Below, one piece after another: positions 1 to 10,700 of a stretch of DNA of 64,000 nucleotides (position 1 is its first letter; each line of letters opens with the position of its first letter). A program made the position numbers and the translations under genes. The notes beneath the pieces are model-generated. The model saw only the letters and a list, made by a program, of their open reading frames with translations, did not search any database and was not told the origin of the DNA. The stretch lies in contig NC_072895.1 in the NCBI RefSeq assembly GCF_027943255.1, positions 24,774,001 through 24,838,000 on the forward strand, given 5' to 3'. The DNA comes from Anastrepha obliqua. Lineage: Eukaryota; Arthropoda; Insecta; Diptera; Tephritidae.

Positions 1-188
1 GTCAGTGCTTTGAATGTCTTTGTTTCAACGTGTGACTTCCAAAGAAGTTTACCATCGAGAATTACTCCATGATATAAGATTTCTTTGGATAGCTGGTTTG
101 TGACTCCTTTTAGCTTAGGCATAACGAGTCCATCAAGCTTCCTCTTTCTGGTAAAGAGGACAATACCAATTTTGGTGGGGCTTGCCGA
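1..188 (-). pseudogene. LINE reverse-transcriptase fragment, open at left edge
   Basis: Read on the minus strand, this stretch encodes a run like VLFTRKRKLDGLVMPKLKG followed by YHGVILDGKLLWKSHVE. This is the conserved region just after the catalytic YADD of non-LTR retrotransposon reverse transcriptases (family form: LFTRKRK...YLGVILDxKLxWKxH). It is only about 60 codons long and runs off the left edge, so the rest of the RT lies outside the window. It abuts a different LINE fragment at about 190, also on the minus strand, which suggests independent insertion or rearrangement. It is not a host gene. Confidence 0.75.
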
Positions 189-189
189 T

Positions 190-400
190 AGCTACTGGCA
201 AGTGATTTGACGACCTTGATGCGGTTTTGGACTGTCGAAAGTGACTCCTAGGATTTTGTGGTTGCATACAATCGGAATTGGTGTGTCTTCGTCTTTTACC
301 TATAACTGCAGTTCGACCTCCTTCGTCCATGTGGTAAAAAGGGTCGCCGTGAATTGAGTGAGCTAAATCTGGACTGTGAAAAATCAAGAAAGTCTGGCGA
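190..400 (-). pseudogene. Jockey-like LINE RT fragment
   Basis: The minus strand encodes LFTTWTKEVELQL, a stop, then VKDEDTPIPIV and HKILGVTFDS. This is the Jockey-clade RT block around the NPKILGVTFDS motif. An in-frame stop and a quickly lost frame downstream show it is dead. The equivalent region of a second copy lies in the opposite orientation at about 690-730, so the two form an inverted pair. Confidence 0.7.
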
Positions 401-593
401 AGTTAAAGCTCAATGTGGAACCCAAGCCATCAGTGTCATTTGTCGGACGCCATTATCGAACAATCGTCAGCATAGGAGACCAATGAAACTCGCTCTGGTG
501 ATTGAGGATCTTTGAATTGTAGAAATTTAAAAACAGTGGTGAAAGAATATCACGCTGAGTCACTCCTTGCTTTATCCTCCTCTGTTTTAAGTT

Positions 594-1025
594 GTGGTCT
601 CGAAAGATGACAGACCTATGCCGACCCTACAAGGAGTTCGTGGACCACTTCTTCAGTCCCGGCAGTATCGAAAGCTTTCTAATATCGACTGTAAACAACC
701 TCAAAATCCTGGGATCTTATCCAATTTCGATAGTTTATTCTCCTTCTCGTCACGTACAACTGCAACGCCCACTGATGTTCAAAACCTCAACAAGGCCCTA
801 AAATCGTAGCCGGTAGTAGTTGGAACAAAGATAATGAAATGTTGGTGTCGGCATTCAAAGCAATTGCCCGGTCCATTCTAAATTACGCTGCGCCCGTCTG
901 GTCGTCTGCTAATAATTAGCGGCGGACAAAGCTTCAGACTTGTCAGAGTACGACCATCAGGACTCCTACGGCTTCTTTCTGATGTCCCCCTTCTACACAA
1001 GGAGACCTCCATGCAGGAGGAGCAT
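594..1025 (+). pseudogene. Jockey-like LINE RT C-terminal fragment
   Basis: The plus strand encodes, across frameshifts, STVNNLKILG, then NKALKS, then AGSSWNKDNEMLVSAFKAIA followed by RSILNYAAPVWSS, and finally a TCQSTTIRT-like block. These are the successive thumb-region motifs of Jockey-clade reverse transcriptases (KILGVTFD, KALAGTSWG, AIGRSILNYAAPIWSP, QNTALRTATG). Frameshifts and at least one stop (after WSSANN) disrupt the frame. It ends just before the maT-like terminus at 1030. Confidence 0.75.
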
Positions 1026-1029
1026 AGTA

Positions 1030-1890
1030 CAGGGGCCGGCACTCGAAGTGTAACCAATTAAAAAGGCCATAAATTTAGTTTGAAAAATTTCTTTTATTCA
1101 ATTCAAAGTAAAAAATGTGTGAAAATAATACAAAATTAAGAATCAATTTACTTTTGCTCGATATGGCCACCTTTTGCCTTGACTGTGGCCCTGAGACGGT
1201 CCAGAAACGAATCGCAAGCTGCCCGAAAGTGACTTGCAGTTATTTTGACCCACTCGCGGACAACCTCTTTTTTCAGCGTCTCGAGACTGGTGAATCTTTT
1301 ATTCCGGACTTTGCTTTCCAAAATGGCCCAAAGAGAATAATCCATCGGATTCGCGTCTGGTGAATTTGAGAGCCATTGTGTGGACGTTATGGAGTTCAGA
1401 ACGTGGTTTTTTAGCCATTCTGGTTCACTCGAGCTTTGTGAGATGGTGCCTAGTCCTGTTGAAACGTCCATGATCTACCACCGAAATATTTGTCTGCGCT
1501 TCTAAGCAACCCCCAAAATACTTTCCCGATACTATTTCGCATTTACCTTGACGCCAGGCTCGATGAAAACGATTGGAGAGCGCCCATCTGCGGTTACAGG
1601 GGCCCAAACCATTACCCGGGGCGAGTGCTGCCTCCTGGTGGTCAATCGATGACTCAAAAGTCTGACTTGTTGCTGCTTTCGTGCAAGATCATGCGCTTTT
1701 TGGATCTTGTACGGCTTGGCTTTGATATCATTTTTGTGTACGCGACAGATACTACCATCAGATATTTTCAGGTCTTTCTTTTTACAAAATACCACTACCT
1801 TCTTTCTTTGCAAGTACATGGCATGACGTTGCCCCTCTATCCCCACAACTTGGGTCCCCTTCTGTTGAGTTTTTCTGAAACGGGCGACGA
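1030..1890 (-). mobile_element. maT-like (DD37D) Tc1/mariner element, internally deleted
   Basis: The element begins CAGGGGCCGGCACTCGAAG directly after a TA (1028-1029). The minus-strand transposase reads from about 1846 (KISDGSICRVHKND...KPYKIQKAHDLARKQQQVRL), then VMVWAPVTADGRSPIVFIEP, and ends in an SPDANPMDYSLWAILE block with the C-terminal KGGHIEQK. In this family the spacing between the second and third catalytic acids is about 37 residues, which defines maT (DD37D). The frame jumps from QQVRL straight to SHRLTTRRQH, so the region with the first catalytic Asp (FSDE) is missing. A second copy of the family lies at 42.6-43.4 kb. The far end is not resolved. Confidence 0.75.
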
Positions 1891-2030
1891 TCTAGAGCTA
1901 GTCTAGAATTTTACTTTACTGCAAATTGGGTCTCATTGCATCTTGGCTATCACTAAAAATTAAGAATCTCTTTCTCGCATGACTTACTAAGTGTAATTTC
2001 TCATAACAACGTCTCCATTTCTCTTCCAGG

Positions 2031-2668
2031 AATTTGCAACTTGGACCCAAATACTTGAAGGCAGTCACAAGCGCAGTTGGCATACTGCTGTAAACAGAGC
2101 AGCGCGCAGAGTCGCAGTCGCAGAGAGACGTCGCCAGCTCCGTTTTCGCCGTTACAGCCACAGCTGCAGTCGCAGTGCGTCTGGTTGTGGTGTGCCATTT
2201 GTTTTCTGGTCGAAATATTTAAAACGACGCAAACATTAAAAGCGCGTTTGAAAAACGCAAAGAATTTTGATATCTTTCGAAAGACACAAATTCATAGTGG
2301 CATAAGAAAACAAACGAGACGAAAAGATACCGGGAGTATTTGTGAGTTTCGACTCAAAACGTTGAATTGACGAAGAACCGGCCTCAAAACACCGGGATAT
2401 TCTGCGCTATTTAGGCGTGGCTAGAAACTGAATTGTGAAACATAAATGAAACACGAATAAAATAAGGCCGAGTACAATAAACAAAACTTTGCTGAAATCC
2501 ATTGTGTTCAAGACGACGAAAGCGGGTGTTGATACATAAAACAAATTCAAAGTATATTATCGGAAATAATAATTTACATTTTTATACCAATCTCCGTTTA
2601 AGTGGAGTCTCACGCAATAAATACTTTTATCTTTTCACTCTTTTACGAATTCAAAGAACCTCCCCAAA
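2031..2668 (+). other. Probable 5' leader of the transporter gene
   Basis: This stretch sits directly upstream of the transporter start. It contains a CTCTTCCAG acceptor-like site ending at about 2030, so a non-coding first exon further upstream may splice in here. It then has a CAG-rich, relatively GC-rich block at 2060-2200. Short open frames at 2077 and 2502 precede the main ATG, and the latter overlaps it out of frame. They look like upstream ORFs rather than proteins. No TATA box or transcription start can be fixed from sequence alone. Confidence 0.35.
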
Positions 2669-4741
2669 ATGGTTGCGAATCAAACGAACACAAAGATTAA
2701 ACTGGATGGTGGAATTTATCAGCCACTGTCCACTCCGACAGACATGCAATCCATAATACCCTCAATGACGCCTACACCCACAACAACACCACTAAACAAA
2801 TCCATAAAACACGATTTCTTTCCCGAGGTTAAGTTCTGCGACCTCTCGGCAAGTGACTTACATGACGGCGAAAACGATTACGCCGCCAACGAACGTCTTC
2901 TAAAGCATTGTCTGATCACAGTTGACGACGGCAGTGGTGTCCTCACTACCACCACAACAACGACGACACTTGCCATGTTGGAAGGCGATGGCCTGAAAAA
3001 ACGTAAACGCCTTATCTCGAACGAATCGGCCGATTCGATTGATTCGAGCTCAACAGATAAAAAGAAGCCAGAAATACCTGACGGCGGCTACGGTTGGGTT
3101 GTCGTCTTGTCCTCACTCGTGGTCTCGCTCATAGCAGATGGTTTGTCATTTTCCTTCGGTCTGCTTAATTCGGAATTACTCGATTATTTTGGTGAATCCC
3201 CATCGAAGACAGCCTGGATTAGTTCGCTGTTCTTTTCAGTGCCCTTACTAATGGGGCCCATCTGGTCTAATTTGGTTGATAATTATGGCTGTCGCAAAAT
3301 GACCATCTTTGGCGGCTTGCTATCCGCAATCGGTTTTGGTCTTTCTTCGATTTGTAACTCCGTAGAAATGCTAATGTTAACTTTTGGCATTATTTCTGGC
3401 TTGGGGCTGGGTATTGGCTATGTGACAGCTGTGGTATCAATCGCTTTTTGGTTCGACAAGAAACGCACATTCGCCACCGGTATCGGTGCATCTGGTACGG
3501 GCATCGGCACTTTTTTGTATGCACCGCTTACCCAGTGGCTAATCGACTACTACGGCTGGAGAGGCGCCACACTCATTCTTGCCGGCACAATGCTAAATAC
3601 CTGCGTCTGTGGTGCGTTGATGCGTGATCCTGATTGGCTCATAGAGGAAAACCGTCTGGAGAGTCGTTCGCAAAGTGTGACCACGTTTTCCAATTCGAGT
3701 GTGTGTCTCGAAGAAATCAAAAAGCTACTAGATACCGGTGTAACAAAGGAAGCTGTGCTTGACACGTTGGTGACTAAAAACAACACGGAAGCCAATCAGC
3801 AAATCAACGATCCAAATGAGTTCATCATGAAACGCTACCGTAGCGAGTTATTTTTACCAACCTTTTTGGTGTCTCAAGATTTGGATTGCCTCTACGAAAT
3901 CAAGAGTCTCAGCCGGCGTTCGCTGCGCCATAAGGACGGAGCTGAAGCGCCATCGCGTGAAAATTTGCTCTCGATGTCTTCAGCTGGTGCCAATCCCACA
4001 GCTGCATTTATCGGCTCACCTGATGACACAATGATGGGTGGTATTGCTGAAACCGTGGCCGAAGATGCGAAACGGAACTATTTGGCTTCGATGGAGACAC
4101 TGTCGCCATCGGAAAAGAATTCGCTGAGCCGTGAAACACCCTCGCTCACATCTTTGCTATCGCAGCAAGCTTTTGTCGGCGTAAATTCGAAAGCATTGCC
4201 AGCAACTCCGCGCGAGTACCAACGCAACAGCAGTCACGATGGCACTATCGCCAATTCACGCTACTCGCTAAATGAAAACTTTTTCAGCGCAAAAAATACG
4301 GCCACATCTTTTGTGGATCTAAAGCCGAATGGCTTGCGACACAACTCAGTCGATATACTGAGCGATGAGACTTATTATTTGTCAATTAAAAACGATACCG
4401 CAGGACTTATAGATGGTAATTTAAGGAAACTAAATAAGGGGCCGGCAATCATATCGATACCGGAGAATGACGCAACCAACAAGCCAGCGAAACGGCCACG
4501 TACTGATAGCATAAGCGGCATGCGTCGGCTATCGAAATCGAAGAAACCGATTGTGCGCTCAAGTTTTCGCCACAACATCTCGATGCGAAACTCAAACTTC
4601 TTGAAGAATATGCGAATACATCGCAATTCCATACATTACCGTGGTGCTATGTTGAATACGCATCGCTACCGATTGCGCGCATCCTCGTGCCCGAACATCT
4701 ACCGCAACTCCATGACGACGATTGCAAAAGAAGAAGAAGAC
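2669..4741 (+). CDS. Transporter coding exon 1 (residues 1-691)
   Basis: Encodes the variable N-terminus (with a run of eight Thr near residue 95), helices 1-6 and nearly all of the central loop. The donor is GAC|GTAAGT, phase 0. The frame would stay open to 4807 if the intron were retained. That would add about 21 non-conserved residues and give a six-helix half protein of 712 residues, probably only an artefact of reading through the donor. Confidence 0.93.
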
Positions 4742-7700
4742 GTAAGTAGAAAGCTTGAGTTGAAATTAAAAATTGAAAATGAGTGCACATATCTTAAGGC
4801 AGCTTAAGAAAATGGTGGCAGTTTTTACAAAGAAAAATCGAGCTACGTGAACAGAATAGCAGAGTTTAGAAACTGGCGTGGCCTAGTGCGCTTGGCAGTG
4901 ACTCATTTCGTTACACAATGCGGACCGTTTAAGGGGTTAGGGGTAGTCGGAGGCCCGAAAAAATGATGATTTTCAATAATTTTTTTTGCTAGTCATGTTT
5001 CGACTTGACTTTAGCAAAATTTCAAAAAAAAAAATTAATAATTGTAAAAGTATCACTGTTTGTGTGGAGCCCGTTTTTCCAGAAGTCTCTTGCGGTGATC
5101 ATCACAAGTCCTTGGAGATTCATCTAAAATTAATCGGAGAAGAGAAATTAGTTTTATTAATAGAAAATCTTGTGCCTGATCGAAGCTTTTTAACAATATG
5201 GCGACCTCAGGAAATATTTTTCCGATTTTCGAGAAAAAAACCGACAATTAATTGCTTAAAAAAAAATAGAAATTTTTGAAAAAAATCCTTCGATCAGGCA
5301 CGAGTTTTTTATGTTTTTCAAAAGCAGTATATATTTTATTGAAATCTACTAAGCGGTTATAAGTTACAGTGATCGATCACCAGTTCAAAAAACATAGTTT
5401 TGAGAAAAACGCATTTAAACTTTTCTGGAACACTCCGGAGCACCCCGAGCGCCCTTTGTTAATTGTTGAATAACTCGAAAAGAATTTGTCAGATTCACTT
5501 CAAATTTTCACACAACATTTTTAAGATATTATAATTTAATAAAATGCAAAAAATCCAATTTTTTGAAAATTCTGACTACCCCTCACCCCTTAACAACGTT
5601 AAGCATAGTTTAATACGTCGACCCCATGAAAAAGCAGAAAACATATCAAACTTAATGAAATCTCCTTTACATCCATTTCATATGTCCTCCCACTATTGTC
5701 GTTTCAGACTGCTGTCATATGAAATAAAATTTGCTCTAGTCGTTTCATAGCTTACAAAATGTATGTCAGGGTGATCGATTTAAGTTTTGAATGCTTTCAT
5801 TAGCTGTAGTTGTTTTAACAAACAAAATGTTGATGTGTTCAAAAATTCAATCTTTTGTCCCACAAAAGTCGGGCAAGTTTCTGAAACATTTTTATCGGAA
5901 AAAACTAAAATTTTTATTTATTTCAAATAATTCAACAATAGCAGATTTTCAAGTTTAGAAGTTCACTCGAGCGTCTCCGATCAGCCTGTGACCAGAACGT
6001 TCTTGATCTCGCGACTTTGCACGTTTGCGCTCTAACGTTTCACCTTTCCAGTAGTACGCCACAGATTTTCAAAAGAATCCCAATCGTCTAATTTCGCTCG
6101 CGTCCGCCGAGCAGTTTTCCGCTGTCACTGTGACCAGGAACACAAATGAGCCTAATATTAAAGTATTCAGGTGCAGTTGATTGCGACATGGCTGTCGAAG
6201 TAAATATTTATGTCCCTCACAGCAGTTGCACAAGTACAGTCCCCCGATGTGAACTTCTTCTGGATAATTTCGCTTACGCGATTTTGGTCGAGTTTATCAA
6301 AGCGCGCCAGTCGTTTCTTTCCTGTGCGATCCGGCGCCAGTTGAAAGCTCCAAGTGAAGCCAAGTCCTTCTCCACCTGATCTTTCTAACGCATAGCAGGC
6401 CTTTCTCTTGCGCTGCTACCACCAACTGCTACCGCATCGAATACTTCCAAAGCCGGAGCGTTTGTATCCATTCGACCGACATGACTCAGCCAACGTAGCC
6501 ACTGGATCTTTATTCGCTGCGCTATGTCTATGTCGTCGTAAAGCCCATTGTTCCATCATCTGCGATCCTCTCCGTCACCAAGTTCAATCTCTACATTTCT
6601 GTATCCCCTATAATCTGACCTTTGAGTATGGAACTCGTTGGCGCTTTTCGGACATAATTTCGTTTTGTTATTACTTCCATAAAAAGGGTAGGAATTTCGA
6701 AGTTTTCTTTTTGGAACATTAAAGTTTATTTTTCAAGTTGGCAGCACAGTCAAAATCTCCCTTTATAATGCCAAATCTAAGAACAATACAAAAATTAAAG
6801 AGAGCACAGATCTTCTACTTTCTAGAGGTTTGCGACTTAAAAGAAGTAAACGAGCATTACGTGATGGAAGAGGTTCAGTAAATCGCAAAGACCGCAAAGC
6901 ATACTAAAGGCCCTCGTCTCATTTGAAATGGTGTAAAACGGAAACAAAAAAAAGATTTTTAATTTTTGTTTTCATTATTTTATTTTTTGATCCATTGTTA
7001 AATATAACATTTTGTTTTTGCCATACGAGGTTCGGCCAAAAAGTTATCAACCTTCAAAAACTGGTCTTCCAATAAAAGATATGCCGCTGGCGACACGGAT
7101 TCCGGGACTCACAGGTGTCTGAAATCAAAAGGACAAAAAGGTTCTTGTTCAGTATGAATGTCTTTACCGTGAGAACTACGACCTTTAAAAAAAAAATTTT
7201 CACAAAATGCCGGACATTCAAAGATGAAAACCCGTTTTTTGACCCTTTTTTACTTTAAAGGTTCGAAAAAATACTCAATTTTTTCCCCCCTGAATGATCG
7301 TAGTTCGCACGATAACGACATCAATTTTACGTCATTTAAATTTTATTTCATCAAAATTGGTTCGGTAGAACCGACAATATCTGTGTTCATTGTCCTTGTG
7401 ACGACCATTTTTTGAAGGCTGACAACTTTTTGAACGAACCTCGTATGGCCAAAAAACAATTTTTATTTTTTAAAACTGGATCAATTTGCATGAATTAATA
7501 AAGCGTCGAAGAAAAAATCGTTTTGCGGTGGAAATAGTTTTATTTTAATATCAATAAGACATTTTAAATTAAAAATAATGAAAAAGTTTTATATATTAAT
7601 ATAATTTTTTTTTTTACGGAACCATTTATAAAAACTAAATATAAAGCATAGAAAACAGTTGAAAAGCGGAAAAATTATTATCCGCCGAGAAAGATGAGTA

Positions 7701-10700
7701 TATCGACTCCATGAAATTTTTTTTTGTCAAAAAGTACTAACGTGTCTGCCATCGTCTTTCGAAAATGAATCACTCGCACTGCAATTCTGCTTTTTCAACC
7801 CCTTATTTAGAAATATCATAAAATTGTGGACCATTTTTTTCCGCTTTTAGTATTGCTAAATATATATTTCATAAATTAAAATAGTTGGAAATATTTTATA
7901 AGAATTAATTTGGAAATAAGATTGAATCAAAACTGCACCATTTATGGACCCATTTGCGGTAAAGGGTTAATAGATATTTAAGGTCACAGTGCTAAATCTC
8001 CTTATAATAATAATAAAGCCTGCATTCGCACATATTTAATCTATATTATAAATATTAGTTTTTTACTTTGTATTCAGATCTTTGACTAAATGAGAAAACT
8101 CTATCATTTCAGACCTGGTACGAAAGTCTAGCTGACACAATGAAGACGGTGTTTGATTTTTCATTGTTTATGGATATGAAATTCACGTTATTTAATTTAT
8201 CGACGTTGTTTTTGTTCATTTGGTAAGTAAAAATTTTTGTAATATTTTCTACGAGGATGCATCCAATTTGTGCTCAGTATCACATTAAAAGTCAGTAACG
8301 ACACTGGTTTAGTGGGACATCCATAGTGAGAGGTTGATATTCTAAGCCAATAAATCAAGGATGATAGATTTACCAGGTTTTCTAAGTAACAAAGGTGAAA
8401 AAGAAAATTGTGAGGGGAACTTTGGCTGCCACGTCATTTGAGCATTCGGCAGCCGAATTCTGCACGATCATTTTAAATGTATTCACACTTTCGTCCAATA
8501 AGTCGTTGTTCAGATGGTAACGAAGTGTCATTGGTTAATTTTTTTCGTATATCACCAATTGAATCTGAGTCTTTTTGTCAACACATCCCAAGTGGCGTCA
8601 ATTCGTTCAGAGTCACATAAGGGTTGTTAAAAGCTCACCTTTAAAATCTTTTCACTATGCTAATAAATTATATATTAATAATAATATTTCACTAGCAAAA
8701 TATCAAAAGTAAATAATAAGTGGGTTCGAAGATGCGTCGTGGAATAATGAGTTTGCGACTTCCCAGATCGGACAAGAGAAACTAGTTTTGTTAATAGATA
8801 ATCATGTGCCTGATCGAAACTTTTTTTTTCAAAATTAACAATATGGTGGCCTCAGGAAATATTTTTCAGATTTTCGAGAAAAAACCAACAAATTTAAAAA
8901 AAAAATTCGAAATTTTGAAAAAAAAATTCTTTGATCAGGCACGAGTTTTTTATGTTTTTCAAAAGCAATATAAATTTTATTGAAATCTACCAGGCGGTTT
9001 TTATGTTACAGTGATCACCCGTTCGAAAAGCATAGTTTTGAGAAAAACACATTTAAAGTTTTGCTATCGAGTTCCAGAGCGCCCGAGCGCCTTTTGTTAA
9101 TGTTGAATAACTCAAAATGTATTTGTCGGATTTACTTCAAATTTTTACACAATATTTTTAAGATATTACACTTTAAGAAAATGCGAAAAAATAAATTTTT
9201 TTTGAAAAATCTGACTACCCCTAACCCCTTAAAAATTGCAACATTTTTTATAAAGTTTATATTTGATGTTTTTTATTTTTTTCGCCTTCATTACTTTTGT
9301 GTTTCAATGTTGGAAAATTTGATTTCAATCTTTAAATTTACTTTATTTACATTTTATACTGTTTATGCTTACTTTTTGTATGTATATAAAGTTCGAATAT
9401 ATACTTTGTCGTGATTGATTACCTTGCTCTGGCCCCAGACAGTCGCTTAACATCGCTCTGTACCGAGCACATTTTATTGTAACGGAGTCTTCTTCCAATT
9501 TTGCTAGTTGATGTAGCAGTTGTTTCAAAGGTAGATCTCGTCCGACAAACGTGAGGCGATAGGTGATGAAAGGGCAAACCTTACTAAATATTTGGACAAC
9601 TGGATGTCATTGCTAACTTTGTCAGCTGCTGAAACATAACAATTGGAAAAACTATAATTGCTATCTGCACCTGCTGCTCACCCTGTATAATGAATATAAA
9701 TATGTTAGTAGATTTATATATAAATATAAAAAATTAAATGAGCTGAAATAATATTGGCAAAAGTACCTATTCGTTTCAACATTGCTGCGTAGGTATTTTG
9801 TTTTTATATGGATTAGAAAGCATTAAAGTATACGCCGCACGATTGCAAATAAACCTATTGAAAATCACTAAAAATATGAATATACATATAATTACATACA
9901 CACACGCATATATACATATGTATGTATGTATACGTATAAGCGTAGATATTTGGTTATGCTTACGTTTGCCTACGAAACTGTGAATATGAAAATATAAGGG
10001 ATTATGCCAAAAAACGTGGATGAGGCCACATTTACGTACGATTGTATGTTCACACTAGGAATGTCAATATTAGCGGAAAATTTGCATCTCGGTGCTTCGG
10101 GATACTTTTCAAGTCATCTTCGAACAAAACATTCTTAATTTAATAGGGAAGAGCATTCCCGTTAATTCAAAAATATTCAAAAAGTAATATTTAGAGTTTA
10201 TTGTTTTACCAATTTGCAAGTAGTTCACAAACAAAATTCTTTTCGCATCCAAAAAAACTGATGCTAACACCTACGGCCTTCTAGTCTCATTACTTTACAA
10301 GAACTCGTTTCGGAGCCAAAGAACCAGATTCTCACCACCCTTTAGACTCTTGTCTTGATTTAGGGGTTAGGTGGGTTTCAGAGGTTGAAAAAAAGAAGAT
10401 TTTGACTATTTTTTTTTAGTATATAAAATCATATATTTTATTCAAGCAATTCACTGTATCTAAGATACATATATAAACAGTATTTTGTGAAATTTTTATT
10501 TAAAAATTTCGAAAACTCAGCCGTTGGTACCTCATCTTCCTTGACGTCTCAAAAAAAAATGCTCTTGCCGTGGACAGCATAGCTCATTATTGGTTCATCT
10601 AAAATCAGAAAACCAAACGGATTTCGTTAGTACATGGATAAATCTCGTTGTTGTACGAAGGAAAAAAAAATCAAAATTTGAATTTATGACAGGCTTTGAA

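Larger units (their letters stand above)
4742..8112 (+). other. Transporter intron 1
   Basis: GT-AG intron of 3.4 kb. It holds a family A MITE (4933-5589), a LINE fragment (6225-6700), and a family C repeat with a nested mariner-type MITE (6909-7470). The rest (5594-6220 and 7471-8112) is AT-rich with no recognisable coding sequence. A solo TTGCGGTAAAGGGTTAA at about 7954-7970 resembles the end of the TTAA-flanked element at 20 kb. Confidence 0.85.

Noticed and set aside
1490..1906. 138-codon plus-strand frame
   Set aside because: Antisense of the maT-like transposase, which reads clearly on the minus strand.
6146..6722. Two plus-strand frames in intron 1
   Set aside because: The coding signal is on the minus strand (LINE RT tail). 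The plus frames are shadows.
8980..9414. 144-codon plus-strand frame
   Set aside because: It lies across a family A MITE and AT-rich flank, with a Phe/Lys-rich composition typical of non-coding AT sequence.
9343..9528. 61-codon minus frame with a KLEEDSVTIKCARYRAML-like run
   Set aside because: Looked protein-like, but I recognise no family and the frame is short, so I left it unannotated.
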